A stretch of 64,000 nt of DNA from Glycomyces fuscus (GCA_002529455.1 NYMS01000058.1:170809-234808), one strand, 5' to 3'; positions 32,787-41,852 are shown, counted from the stretch's first letter. Made by a program: numbers and translations. Notes: generated from the sequence alone by a model not told the origin.

Positions 32787-34784
32787 ATGTCGAGCAACAG
32801 CGGCAGTGAACGCATCGTCGCGGACCGCTACGTCCTGTGCCGTGAACTCGGCCGCGGCGGTATGGGGGTGGTCTGGGAGGCCTTCGACACGACCCTGGAC
32901 CGCGACGTCGCGATCAAGCAGGTGCTGCTTCCCGACCACTTCACCGACTCCGAGCGCGCGGACGCGCACGGCCGGGTCCGGCGCGAGGCGCGCTCCGCCG
33001 CGCGGATCAGCCACCCCACGGTGGTCACCGTCCACGACGTCTTCGAGTACGACGGCAATCCGTGGGTGGTCATGGAACTGGTCGAGGGCGGATCCCTCCA
33101 GGACCGGCTCGACGAGCGGGGCGCCCTGCCGCCGGACGAGGTCGCGCGGATCGCCGAGTCGCTGCTGCGCGCCGTGCGGGCGGCCAACGCGGCCGGGGTC
33201 CTGCACCGGGACATCAAGCCGGGCAACATCATGATGTCCCTGGACGGCCGGGTGATCCTCACCGACTTCGGTATCGCGACGGTGGAGGGCGGGCCGAGCA
33301 TCACCCGCACCGGCGCGCTGATCGGCTCCCCCGAGTACATGCCGCCCGAGCGGCTGGAGGGCGGCCCGGCCGACCACCGGGGCGACCTGTGGAGCATCGG
33401 TGTGACCCTGTTCTCCGCGGTGGAGGGCCTCTCCCCGTTCCGCCGGGACAGCCTCACCGCGGCGATCGCGGCGGTGATCTCCGCTCCGCTGCCGCCGATG
33501 GCGCGCGCCGGGTGGCTGGAACCGGTCATCTCCGGCCTGCTGGAGCGCGACCCGGACCGCAGGCTGACCGTGGACGGGGCGCTGGCGCTGCTGGGCGAGC
33601 GCGGCGGACCCAACGCGCGCGGCGACGGCAGCGGCGGTTTCGGCGCGGCGGGAGCGGCGGGAGCCGGTGCGTTCGGGGGCGGTACCGCGGCCTTCGGCGG
33701 CGGTCCGCACACCGCCCCGGGCGAGGGCCCCCGCACGGGACCGCGGGGCGGCTACCCGCACACGCGGACCCCGCTGCCGTCGGACCCGACGGCCGTGCGG
33801 TCGGGGCCGCGTGCACCGTACGGCGGGCCGACGAAACCGGTGACGCCCGCGACACCCTTCCCGCACGGATCCCACCACGTCCATCAGCACCGGCCGCCGC
33901 ACGCCTCGGGGAGCGGCCACGGCGGCATGGGTCGCGGCCCCGGAGGCCCCACGGGCCCCGCCGCCCCGCTGCACTCGGGCGGGCACGGCGGCGCGCGTCC
34001 GGGTTCGGGGCCGGGGAACACCAGGTTCCTCGTCGGTCTGGGCGCCGCCGTGGTCGCACTGGGACTGATCAGCGGCGTGGCCGTGGTCGGCGCGTCCCTG
34101 CTCTCGGACACCGAGGAGGCGGGCGGCTCCTCCGCGACGGAGTCCGCGTCCGAGAGCGCGCTGCCCCCGCCGGAGCCCTCCCCCTCCACCGCCGGGAACG
34201 AGGTCGGTGCCGGCGGCGGCAGCGGCAACGGCAGCGACAGCCAGGGTGGCGGCGGTCGGACGGACGGCGACGAGGACGGGGACGGGGACCCGCCGTCCTA
34301 CGACGACCTGGAGACCTTCCGGTCGCAGTGGTTCCACGTGGACTACCCGTCCGGGTGGCAGGTGGACGACAGCGAGATCGAGAACACCCTGGCGGTGTTC
34401 GTCGCGCCGGGCAGGGACCACCAGGTGTGGGTGACCGGCTGGACCGAGCGGGAGTTCACCGGGACGAGCGCCGAGTACCTGGCGGAGACCAACGGCGGGA
34501 CGAGGGTCCGGGGCGACGTCACGACCGGCTACACGCAGCTGGAGCTGGAGGAGTCCGGCGACGGCGACTTCGAGGACGACTGGGACGTCGCCCTGGTGGA
34601 GGCCGAGTTCACCAACGGGAGCTGGGAGAGCCGGGACCGGCACTTCTGGGCCTACGCGGCCAGCACCGAGTACGGGGGCGAGCGGGTGTTCTACATGGTC
34701 AGCGTGAACGTTCCGCGCGAGGACGCCGACTACTACGACGACCTGCCCGAGGAGGTCATCGAGTCGTTCGAGCCGCGGTTGTGA
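32787..34784 (+). CDS. Receptor-type Ser/Thr protein kinase (PASTA-less Hanks type)
   Basis: 665 residues from the ATG at 32787 (GAGAGGG 7 nt upstream). The kinase domain (~14-275) is complete: glycine loop ELGRGGMGVVWEA, Lys44, HRDIKPGN with Asp142, DFG at 160-162, GSPEYMPPERL. A Gly/Pro/His-rich juxtamembrane linker of ~135 residues follows, then one membrane helix (FLVGLGAAVVALGLISGVAV, about 412-436), an acidic Ser/Gly segment and an extracytoplasmic domain of ~160 residues beginning YDDLETFRSQWFHVDYPSGW. The latter resembles PsbP-like/serine-protease-associated folds of actinobacterial kinase sensors; its ligand is unknown. Transcribed alone between fumC and the convergent transglycosylase-like genes. 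Confidence 0.93.
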   Translation: MSSNSGSERIVADRYVLCRELGRGGMGVVWEAFDTTLDRDVAIKQVLLPDHFTDSERADAHGRVRREARSAARISHPTVVTVHDVFEYDGNPWVVMELVEGGSLQDRLDERGALPPDEVARIAESLLRAVRAANAAGVLHRDIKPGNIMMSLDGRVILTDFGIATVEGGPSITRTGALIGSPEYMPPERLEGGPADHRGDLWSIGVTLFSAVEGLSPFRRDSLTAAIAAVISAPLPPMARAGWLEPVISGLLERDPDRRLTVDGALALLGERGGPNARGDGSGGFGAAGAAGAGAFGGGTAAFGGGPHTAPGEGPRTGPRGGYPHTRTPLPSDPTAVRSGPRAPYGGPTKPVTPATPFPHGSHHVHQHRPPHASGSGHGGMGRGPGGPTGPAAPLHSGGHGGARPGSGPGNTRFLVGLGAAVVALGLISGVAVVGASLLSDTEEAGGSSATESASESALPPPEPSPSTAGNEVGAGGGSGNGSDSQGGGGRTDGDEDGDGDPPSYDDLETFRSQWFHVDYPSGWQVDDSEIENTLAVFVAPGRDHQVWVTGWTEREFTGTSAEYLAETNGGTRVRGDVTTGYTQLELEESGDGDFEDDWDVALVEAEFTNGSWESRDRHFWAYAASTEYGGERVFYMVSVNVPREDADYYDDLPEEVIESFEPRL

Positions 34785-34833
34785 GCGCCCCCGTCCGCCG
34801 GACACGGCGGACGGGGCGGGGCGCCGAACAGAC

Positions 34834-34870
34834 CGGGGGCCGTTCCGGAGGGGCTCCGGAACGGCCCCCG
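34834..34870. terminator. Bidirectional terminator between the kinase and transglycosylase-like genes
   Basis: Perfect 16-bp stem (34834-34849 with 34855-34870), 5-nt loop, 50 bp after the kinase stop and 56 bp from the other stop. Confidence 0.88.
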
Positions 34871-34925
34871 TCGCCGTGCGGCCGGGAGGAAGGCGCACCC
34901 GTGGGGACCGTGGACGCTCCGGCGG

Positions 34926-35585
34926 TCAGTACCAGCCGACGGACTGGGAGTGGGCCCAGGCCTCACAGGGAGTGCCGTAGCGGCCCTTGATGTAGTCGAT
35001 GCCCCAGGCGATCTGGGTGGCCGGGTTGGTCTGCCAGTCGGAGCCGTGGGAGGCCATCTTGTCGCCGGGCAGGGACTGCGGAATGCCGTAGGCGCCCGAA
35101 CTGGGGTTCTGCGCGCTGGGGTTCCAGTTGCTCTCCTTCTCCCACAGGGGCTCGAGGCAGTCGTGGAACTCGCTGGCGGCCCAGCCCTGGTCCAGGACCA
35201 TCTGGAGGGCGGTCCCCTTGGGGTCACCGGTGAAGACGGGAGTCTCCTCCTCTTCCTCCTCCTCTTCTTCTTCCTCCTCCTCGATGTCGCTTCCCTCGAC
35301 CTGGGCCGTCAGGACCCCTTCGGTGAGGGCCGCGTCACGCTGCTCCTGAGCCTGGCTGCGCAGGTTCTGGAGTTCTTCCTGGGACAACTGCTCGGAGAAG
35401 AACGGTTCCTCTCCGGCTTCGGTGTCGGCGGCGGGTTCCTCGGTCTCCGGAATGGCGGCGCTGGCCACCGTGTCCGGATCGATGCCGTCATCCGCGAACG
35501 CGGTGACGGCGAAGGTCGCACCCGCGACGAGAGTCGCCGCACCGACCGCCGCCGTACTACGCAGCGACATTCGGTTGATTAGCAC
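34926..35585 (-). CDS. Secreted transglycosylase-SLT-like cell-wall protein, intact copy
   Basis: 219 residues from the GTG at 35585 (AAAGG 5 nt upstream); the ATG at 35570 is an alternative. A signal peptide (STAAVGAATLVAGATFAVTA) ends near FADDG. An acidic linker contains 13 consecutive Glu. The C-terminal ~105 residues carry FHDCLEPLWEKESNWNPSAQ with the catalytic-type Glu, then GAYGIPQSLPGDKMASHGSD and IAWGIDYIKGRYGTPCEAW: a lytic transglycosylase or Rpf-like lysozyme fold with a disulfide-capable Cys pair. It would cleave peptidoglycan outside the cell. It is the second of two tandem paralogues; the first is broken at 35766 and its shifted frame runs into this gene. Confidence 0.85.
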   Translation of the reverse strand: MLINRMSLRSTAAVGAATLVAGATFAVTAFADDGIDPDTVASAAIPETEEPAADTEAGEEPFFSEQLSQEELQNLRSQAQEQRDAALTEGVLTAQVEGSDIEEEEEEEEEEEEETPVFTGDPKGTALQMVLDQGWAASEFHDCLEPLWEKESNWNPSAQNPSSGAYGIPQSLPGDKMASHGSDWQTNPATQIAWGIDYIKGRYGTPCEAWAHSQSVGWY

Positions 35586-35628
35586 GATTGCCTTTCCCAA
35601 GAGGGGGTTATTGGCAGGGAAAGCCCTA

Positions 35629-36317
35629 TTAATACCAGTTGTTGGACTGGGAGTGAGACCAGGCGCCGCAGGGGTTTCCGTAGCGGCCCTTGATGTAGTC
35701 GATGCCCCAGGCGATCTGGGTGGCCGGGTTGGTCTGCCAGTCGGAGCCGTGGGAGGCCATCTTGTCCCCGAACTGGGGTTCTGCGCGCTGGGGTTCCAGT
35801 TGCTCTCCTTCTCCCACAGGGGCTCGAGGCAGTCGTGGAACTCGCTGGCGGCCCAACCCTGGTCCAGGACCATCTGGAGGGCGATCTCCCTGGGGTCGCC
35901 GGAGGGGACCGACTCCGCGGAGCCGCCGCCGGAGGAGTCGGCGCCGCCGGAGGTGTCGGCCTCGGGCTCCTCCTCGGGCTCGGGCTCGGGCTCGGGTTCG
36001 GGGATGTCGCCGGCCGTCCCGCTGTCGGCACGGACGGCCTCGTCCACGGCCACCCTGGCGTGCTCCAGGCTCTTCTCGCGCTGGGCCTGGAGCTCCTGGT
36101 CGCTCTGCTCGGGCTGCGCTGCGAAGAAGTCGTCGGACCCGCCGTCACCGCCTCCCACCGCCGCCCGCTGGTCGGGGACCACCGCGGCGGAGGTGAGCTG
36201 GCCGGGGTCGACCGCGTCGCTCTGGGCGAACGCGGCGACCGAGAACGTGCCTCCCGCGACGAGGGCCGCGGCGCCCACGGCACCCGCATGTCGCAGTGAG
36301 ATGAGGTTGAGTAGCAA
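35629..36317 (-). pseudogene. Transglycosylase-SLT-like gene, copy 1, frameshifted by a 31-bp deletion
   Basis: Start taken as the TTG at 36317, in the same context (GAAAGG-5/6 nt-start) as copy 2. Signal peptide (VGAAALVAGGTFSVAAFAQ), acidic Pro/Glu linker and WEKESNWNPSAQNPSSG match copy 2. At 35766/35767 the 31 bp equivalent to 35064-35094 of copy 2 are missing, removing GAYGIPQSLPG and shifting frame. The original end (DKMASHGSDWQTNPATQIAW to SHSQSNNWY and stop at 35629) persists in another frame. In the shifted frame there is no stop, so translation continues through the 40-bp gap into copy 2, giving one 463- to 471-codon ORF. Either a recent pseudogene, a fusion protein, or a sequence error between near-identical copies. 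Confidence 0.8.
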
Positions 36318-36732
36318 GATCGCCCTTTCGCGTAGACGCACACGCGCCCGACGGGGTCCGCGTGTGTGGAAGTTCGCCGCCGCTGACCACGTGGCCCGGG
36401 GTTGTGCGCGCGAGGGAAGGGACCAGCCGTTCGACCGAACGCGGCGCGGGCTCCCACGTGGGAGGGGATGTTCGTGCAGCGGGTTCAGCCTGCACCATCG
36501 TCACGATGAAGTAACGCCAGTTTTACTATGCCTTGGGTCACATCACGGAATGCATCCGGAATGCACTCTCCTGACCTGCGCGCCAGCACGCAGAGTCAAG
36601 GAGGGTCCAAGCCGTTCGACCGCGTGGCGAGGGTCTCCACGCACGCCGGTGGGAGACACGGGTCACCGGGAGCGGTGTTCCTGAGTACCCGTACGGATGT
36701 GCACGGACGGCTCCGGGGGCCAGGATGGCGCC
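36318..36732. other. 415-bp divergent region upstream of the transglycosylase-like pair and the SCO7613-type gene
   Basis: On the minus strand ~200 nt precede the first transglycosylase-like gene, starting from an AT-rich promoter-like patch (CATAGTAAAACT near 36525). This leader contains GTGCAG/CTGCAC and CATCG/CGATG stems and CCCTTCCCTCGCGC followed by GTCAGC. Cell-wall hydrolase genes of actinobacteria often carry a c-di-AMP (ydaO) riboswitch here, but the conserved core is not convincingly present. AGCCGTTCGACCG occurs twice (near 36425 and 36609). Confidence 0.35.
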
Positions 36733-39700
36733 ATGAACGTCCACGGATCCCCGCCGTCCCCCGCGGGCCCCCGGCTCAGGTGCCCGGACTGCCGTGCCCC
36801 GCTCCCCGCACGGCCCCGGTCCTGTCGGCGGTGCGGACTCCTGCTCGTCGGCGGCACCGCCCAGCGCCTGTGGCACATCGACACCGAGATCGCGCTGCTC
36901 AACAGCCGCAAGCGGAGCCTGCGCGAGGAGCGCGCCGCCGTCGTGGCACTGCTGCGCGAGGAGTCGGCCCGAGGCGCGTCCCCGGCCGGTTCCGGATACG
37001 CGGCCGGGGAGCAGCCGTGGACTCCCCCGGCGTCCGCGCAGGTGCCCGGGCGGGCCCCCGTCCCCCGGCCCGGTCCGGCCGCCTCCCCCGGTGACGCGCC
37101 CTCCGGCCGTCCCAGAGGCCTCGGGCAGGCCCCGCACGCGTTCGCGCACGGCCCCGCCGGAGGGGTTCCGGCGGCTCAGGCCCCGTACGGGCGGGTACCG
37201 GTCGCGCAGGGCCCGGCCGCGCGGTTCGAGGCCGGGCCACCCGGGGAGGTCACCCGCCGCTCGGCGCAGAACATCATCCTCGGGCTGGGCGGGGTGCTCG
37301 TCGGCATCGCCGCCCTGGTCTTCGCCATCTGGACGTGGAGCGACATGGGCACCGGCGCCCGCGCCGGCGTCCTCGGGCTCACCACGGCGGCCTTCGCCGT
37401 CCTGGCCCTGCCGCTGCACCGGCGCGGGCTCAGGGCGACCGCGGAGACCTTCGGCTGCCTGGCCGCCGCGCTGCTGTGCGTCGACGCCCTCGCGCTGTGG
37501 CTGCTGATGTCGGAGCGGCTCGGGAGCGGGCCCGGCTACACCGCGGCCGCGCTGGCCGTCATCGGCGCGCTGCTGGCGCTCTACCCGCTGCTCGTGCCGC
37601 TGCGGACGCCGCGCGTCCTGGCCGTCCTGCTCCTCCAACCGGTACCGGTGCTGGCGGTGACGGCCTCCTCCGGCGAGTGGGCCTGGACGCTGCCCGCCCT
37701 CACGGCGACCGCGCTCGCCGACCTCCTGCTGGCCCGGTGGTGGGGGAGGCGGCCGGGCCCGCCCGTACGCACCCTCCGCGTCACCGCGGTCGTCCTGTGG
37801 GCGTTCACGCTGTTCCTGGCGTGCGCGCTGTTCCTCGGGTTCGCGGTGTCCGACGACGTCGGCCGCCCGGGAGACCTGTGGTTCCTGGCCGCCACCCTGC
37901 TGCTGGCGGGTGCGACCGGCCTGCTGCTGGCCCGCCGCCCGTCACCCTCAGCCGCCGTGGGCCCCCGTGCCGGTGTTCCCGGTCACCGTGCCCCAGCGGG
38001 TCACGCCGGCTTCCCCGGCAACCACGCCACCACCGGTGCCCCCGGCGGTACCGGTGGACGTGTCGCCGCCACGGTGTACACGACCGTCGCCCTGCTGTCC
38101 CTGGCCTCGGCCCCGCTGACCGCGGGGCCCGGGAGCGCGCCCGCCCTGCCGGGCCCGCCCCGGGACCTGTGGACCGGCGGTCCCGCGACCGCACCGGTGC
38201 TCGGCGTACTCGGGCTCCAGGGGACGGACCCCCGGAGCAGCGTGCTCTTCCTGGCCGCCGCGCTGGTCTGCGCCGTGCTGTCCCTGGGCGTGGTGGCCCT
38301 GCTGCGCCGCCGGGCGCTGGTGTCCGCGGCCGCTCTGACCGCTCCGCCCACGCTGCTGACCGCCGTGCTCCTGCTGAACCCGCCCCACGCGGCGGCGGTG
38401 GTGTGCGCCCTCCTGGTCGGCGCCGCGCTGGTCCTGGCCACGGCCCTGCTGCCGCACCGTCCCGACGCCTGGGTTCCCGCGCTCACGGGAACCCTGACCC
38501 TGGTCACCGGTGTCCTGTGGTCGCTCCCCGGCCAGTACACCTCTCTGGCCGCCCTCGTACTCGTGGAGGCGACGGCCCTGGTCGCTCTGCTGCTGTACCG
38601 CCGGGCGGGCCGCCCCGCGGCGCTCTACGCGACGGGCCTGCTCCTGTGGGCGCTGACCCTGCTGACCGGGGCGTTCTTCGTGCTCGGCCTCGTGATCTCG
38701 GACACCGTGCCGCCTCCGGCGTGGTGGCTGCCGGCCTCGTGCGCACTGCTGGCCGGGGCGAACGCGGTGGTGCTCGGGCGGATCCCCCTCCCGGCCGCGG
38801 ACGGTACCGGGGGCGACCCCCGGCCGGTGTTCACCGTGGTCGGACTGCTCCTGCTGTCGACCGCCCCGCTGCTGGTCGGCCGGGGGCACAGCCCCGGCCT
38901 GCCGTTGTTCTCCGGCGCGTACGGGCCGTGGACGGCGCCCGTGCCGGTACTGGGGGAACCCGCCTACTCCGTCCTGGGGCTCTACCGTGTGGCGGGCCCG
39001 GCGGAGGCGGTCGGAACGGCCGTCGGAACGCTGCTGGCCGGTGCGGTGGCGGTGGCCCTGGTCACTGTGTTCGACCGCCGGCGGACGGCGGCCGCGGCCG
39101 TGCTCGTCGCGCCGCCCGCTCTCGTCCCGCTGCCGCTGGTCCTGGACGCGCCGTTCCTCGGCGCCCTGGTGTGGGTGTTCGCGGTGGGTTCGGCCCTGGC
39201 CCTGTGGTCGGCCCTGACCCGGGACGGGCGGCTCGGCTGGCTGGCGGGGCTGACCGGGCTCCTCACCCTGCTGCTCGGCTCGGGCTGGGCACTGGTCCAG
39301 GAACACGCGGCCGTCGGCGCCCTGATGGGGATCGCGGTGGTCGCCGCGGTGACGGCGGCCCTGGCCCGGACCGCCGTCGCGGCGGTCGGCGCCACGGCGG
39401 TGGCCACCGCGGCGACGGGTGCGTTCGCACTGGCCCTGCCCCTGCTGCTGGGGGCCCCGGTGGAGTACGCGGCGCTGGCGCCGATCGCGATGGTCGCCGC
39501 CGTGGCCGTGGCCGCGCCGCGCCTGCGCGGGCCGCTGCTGTCGGCGGCGGAGGTCCCGGCCTGGGCGTGGGCGGCGGTCTCGCTGGTCGTCACCGTGTCG
39601 GCGGGGGCGCGGCTGGAGCTGGTCGCGCTGGCGCTGGCCGTGGTGGGGGTCGTCGCGCTGGCGACCGCGGTGCGGCCGAAACGGCGCTGGTTCGCGCTGG

Positions 39701-40200
39701 CGGGCGCGCTCCTGATGCTGGCCGCGCTGTGGACGGTGCTCTCCGCGTGGGACGTGGCCGTGCCCGAGGCGTACACGGTGCCGCCCGCCCTCGCCGCGCT
39801 GGCCGTGGGCTGGGAGTGGGGCCGCAGGGCGGTCCGGCCGCCGTCGAGCTGGGCTTCCCACGGCGGCGGCCTGGCGCTGCTGTTCCTGCCCACGGTCGTG
39901 CTGGTGCTGGTGGAGGACGGCATGGTGTGGCGCGTGCCCGCCGTGCTCGTGCTGGGTCTGGCGGTGACCGTGTGGGGGCTGCGGCGACGGCTCCAGGCGG
40001 TCCTGGTGGCGGGCGGGCTGGTGCTGGTGGCGACCTCGCTGCGGGCGTTCGGGCCGCCTCTGTGGGACCTGACCCGGCTGGTGCCGAACTGGGTGCCGTT
40101 CGCCGTCGCGGGCGTGCTGCTGCTGGTGGTCGGCGCCCGCTACGAGGCGAGCCTGGAACGGTTGCGGCGCCTGGGGCGGCTGGTGGCGGGGATGCGCTGA
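36733..40200 (+). CDS. Large multispan membrane protein with N-terminal zinc ribbon (SCO7613 type)
   Basis: 1155 residues from the ATG at 36733; CAGGAT ends 6 nt upstream. Residues 17-34 form a zinc ribbon (C-P-D-C ... C-R-R-C), followed by a short coiled coil (AQRLWHIDTEIALLNSRKRS) and a Pro/Ala/Gly linker to ~180. The remainder contains roughly 30 hydrophobic helices, first NIILGLGGVLVGIAALVFAI. This architecture matches the SCO7613 C-terminal-domain membrane proteins of streptomycetes, whose function is unknown. Codon use is extremely GC-rich, like its neighbours. No partner gene is evident. Confidence 0.8.
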   Translation: MNVHGSPPSPAGPRLRCPDCRAPLPARPRSCRRCGLLLVGGTAQRLWHIDTEIALLNSRKRSLREERAAVVALLREESARGASPAGSGYAAGEQPWTPPASAQVPGRAPVPRPGPAASPGDAPSGRPRGLGQAPHAFAHGPAGGVPAAQAPYGRVPVAQGPAARFEAGPPGEVTRRSAQNIILGLGGVLVGIAALVFAIWTWSDMGTGARAGVLGLTTAAFAVLALPLHRRGLRATAETFGCLAAALLCVDALALWLLMSERLGSGPGYTAAALAVIGALLALYPLLVPLRTPRVLAVLLLQPVPVLAVTASSGEWAWTLPALTATALADLLLARWWGRRPGPPVRTLRVTAVVLWAFTLFLACALFLGFAVSDDVGRPGDLWFLAATLLLAGATGLLLARRPSPSAAVGPRAGVPGHRAPAGHAGFPGNHATTGAPGGTGGRVAATVYTTVALLSLASAPLTAGPGSAPALPGPPRDLWTGGPATAPVLGVLGLQGTDPRSSVLFLAAALVCAVLSLGVVALLRRRALVSAAALTAPPTLLTAVLLLNPPHAAAVVCALLVGAALVLATALLPHRPDAWVPALTGTLTLVTGVLWSLPGQYTSLAALVLVEATALVALLLYRRAGRPAALYATGLLLWALTLLTGAFFVLGLVISDTVPPPAWWLPASCALLAGANAVVLGRIPLPAADGTGGDPRPVFTVVGLLLLSTAPLLVGRGHSPGLPLFSGAYGPWTAPVPVLGEPAYSVLGLYRVAGPAEAVGTAVGTLLAGAVAVALVTVFDRRRTAAAAVLVAPPALVPLPLVLDAPFLGALVWVFAVGSALALWSALTRDGRLGWLAGLTGLLTLLLGSGWALVQEHAAVGALMGIAVVAAVTAALARTAVAAVGATAVATAATGAFALALPLLLGAPVEYAALAPIAMVAAVAVAAPRLRGPLLSAAEVPAWAWAAVSLVVTVSAGARLELVALALAVVGVVALATAVRPKRRWFALAGALLMLAALWTVLSAWDVAVPEAYTVPPALAALAVGWEWGRRAVRPPSSWASHGGGLALLFLPTVVLVLVEDGMVWRVPAVLVLGLAVTVWGLRRRLQAVLVAGGLVLVATSLRAFGPPLWDLTRLVPNWVPFAVAGVLLLVVGARYEASLERLRRLGRLVAGMR

Positions 40201-40235
40201 TCCCGACATCGGCATCGAACCGTTCGGCTACGTGG

Positions 40236-40318
40236 CCGGGGCGGAGGAGCACCGAAGGTTCTGCCGCCTTCCCCGGGGCGGAGGAGCACCGAAGGTTCTG
40301 CCGCCTTCCCCGGGGCGG
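40236..40318. repeat. 37-bp tandem direct repeat, 2.2 copies
   Basis: Copies at 40236-40272 and 40273-40309 are identical, followed by a 9-bp partial third copy at 40310-40318. It lies 36 bp after the stop of the SCO7613-type gene and 190 bp beyond the phoH stop. The unit contains CACCGAAGGTTC. Confidence 0.9.
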
Positions 40319-40462
40319 GCCGCAACCCCCTGGGGTGGGACGTCGGCCCGGGTGCTGGCTCGACTCCCTGGGGCGGCGACGCCGGCAGCCCTGCCGGGGT
40401 TCCGCGGAGGGGGCGCCGCTGAGGCGGGTCGCCCGCACAGGTGTTGCCGGCTCTGCACAGGG

Positions 40463-40496
40463 GAGGCGGGCCCGTCGCGTCGGACGGGCCCGCCTC
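40463..40496 (-). terminator. Terminator of the phoH gene
   Basis: Perfect 14-bp stem (40463-40476 with 40483-40496) and a 6-nt loop, 9 bp beyond the stop. Confidence 0.85.
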
Positions 40497-40505
40497 GGTG
40501 GTGCG

Positions 40506-41852
40506 TCAGTTCTCCAGCATCTCCGTGACCAGGGCGGCGATCGGCGACCGCTCGGACCGGGTCAGGGTGACGTGCGCGAACAGGGGGTGGCCCTTGAGCT
40601 TCTCGATCACCGCGACCACGCCGTCGTGGCGGCCCACGCGCAGGTTGTCGCGCTGGGCGATGTCGTGGGTGAGCACCACCCGCGAGTTCTGGCCCAGTCG
40701 GGAGAGCACGGTGAGCAGGACGTTGCGCTCCAGGGACTGCGCCTCGTCCACGATCACGAACGCGTCGTGCAGCGAGCGGCCCCGGATGTGGGTGAGCGGG
40801 AGGACCTCCAGCATCCCCCGGTCCACGATCTCCTCGATGACCTCCTCGCTGGTCACCGCGGACAGGGTGTCGTGCACCGCCTGGCCCCACGGGGTCATCT
40901 TGTCGTTCTCGGTCCCGGGCAGGTAGCCCAGCTCCTGGCCGCCGACCGCGTACAGCGGCCGGAACACCATCACCTTGCGGTGCTGGCGGCGCTCCAGGAC
41001 GGCTTCCAGACCGGCGCACAGCGCCAGCGCCGACTTGCCGGTGCCCGCGCGCCCGCCCAGGGAGACGATGCCCACCTCGGGGTCGGTGAGCAGGTCCAGG
41101 GCGACGCGCTGCTCGGCGCTGCGGCCGTGCAGACCGAACACGTCCCGGTCGCCGCGCACCAGCTTCACCGACTTGTCGGGCTGGACCCGGCCGAGCGCCT
41201 TGCCGCGCTCGGAGACCAGCACCAGCCCGGTGTGGCAGGGCAGCTCGCGGGCCTCCTCGATGTCGCTCTCACCGGTCGTGAACAGTTCGCCGATCTGGTG
41301 CGCGGGCACGTCCAGCTCGGCCATACCCGTCCAGCCGTGCTCGATGGCCAGTTCGGCCCGGTACTCGTCGGCGGTCAGCCCGATGGAGGACGCCTTGATC
41401 CGCATCGGGAGGTCCTTGCTCACCAGCACGACGTCCCCGCCCTCCTCCTGGAGGTTGCGGGCCACCGTGAGGATCCGGGTGTCGTTGTCGCCGAGCCGGA
41501 AGCCCGCCGGCAGGATCCGCGGATCGCTGTGGTTGAGCTCCACCCGCAGCGTGCCGCCCTGGTCGTTCACCGGTACCGGGACGTCCAGACGGCCGTGGGC
41601 GACCCGCAGGTCGTCCAGGCGGCGCAGCGCGTGACGAGCGAAGTACCCGAGCTCCGGGTGGTGACGCTTGCTCTCCAGCTCGGTGATCACCACCACGGGG
41701 ATGACGACCTCGTGCTCGGCGAACCGGCTCATGGCGACCGGGTCGGCGAGCAGGACACTGGTGTCGAGCACATAGACGCGTCCGTCCTGGCCTACCTCCG
41801 TACGGGGGTCGGGGGACTGGGTGTCACGGCGATCGGTCGAGGAACTAGCCAC
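40506..41852 (-). CDS. phoH2: PIN-PhoH fusion protein (PhoH2 type)
   Basis: 448 residues from the GTG at 41852 (GGGGAGAA upstream). The N-terminal PIN RNase domain starts VYVLDTSVLLADPVAM (catalytic Asp ~30) with RLGDNDTRILTVA and the second acidic cluster VVLVSKD. The C-terminal PhoH ATPase domain has Walker A GGRAGTGKSALA (~267-278), VMVFRPLYAVGGQELGYLPG, Walker B VIVDEAQSLERN and the arginine-rich motif THIRGRSLHDAF. In mycobacteria PhoH2 (Rv1095) is a sequence-specific RNA helicase and RNase, encoded with a small antitoxin-like PhoAT; no such small gene is evident upstream here, where 258 bp separate it from the next gene's stop at 42111. Confidence 0.93.
   Translation of the reverse strand: MASSSTDRRDTQSPDPRTEVGQDGRVYVLDTSVLLADPVAMSRFAEHEVVIPVVVITELESKRHHPELGYFARHALRRLDDLRVAHGRLDVPVPVNDQGGTLRVELNHSDPRILPAGFRLGDNDTRILTVARNLQEEGGDVVLVSKDLPMRIKASSIGLTADEYRAELAIEHGWTGMAELDVPAHQIGELFTTGESDIEEARELPCHTGLVLVSERGKALGRVQPDKSVKLVRGDRDVFGLHGRSAEQRVALDLLTDPEVGIVSLGGRAGTGKSALALCAGLEAVLERRQHRKVMVFRPLYAVGGQELGYLPGTENDKMTPWGQAVHDTLSAVTSEEVIEEIVDRGMLEVLPLTHIRGRSLHDAFVIVDEAQSLERNVLLTVLSRLGQNSRVVLTHDIAQRDNLRVGRHDGVVAVIEKLKGHPLFAHVTLTRSERSPIAALVTEMLEN

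Larger units (their letters stand above)
40201..40505. other. 305-bp convergent intergenic region (tandem repeat plus terminator)
   Basis: Holds the 37-bp tandem repeat at its left and the phoH terminator at its right. The stretch between 40319 and 40462 shows no gene or hairpin of note. Confidence 0.5.

Noticed and set aside
29273..32815. A 1180-codon minus-strand frame across the RNHCP, DUF1707 and fumC genes
   Set aside because: Low-complexity shadow of the fumC and RNHCP frames; no domains, no ribosome site.
35230..35290. CTC/TTC trinucleotide run that looks like a microsatellite
   Set aside because: It encodes 13 consecutive Glu in the acidic linker of a secreted protein with mixed GAG/GAA codons, so it is a coding low-complexity tract rather than a separate repeat element.
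36318..36545. Annotation as a ydaO c-di-AMP riboswitch
   Set aside because: Only fragments of the consensus resemble the leader; without a covariance search the call would be guesswork, so it is kept as an unclassified leader.
40236..40318. Considered as the start of a CRISPR array
   Set aside because: The copies are directly adjacent with no spacers and no cas genes are nearby.
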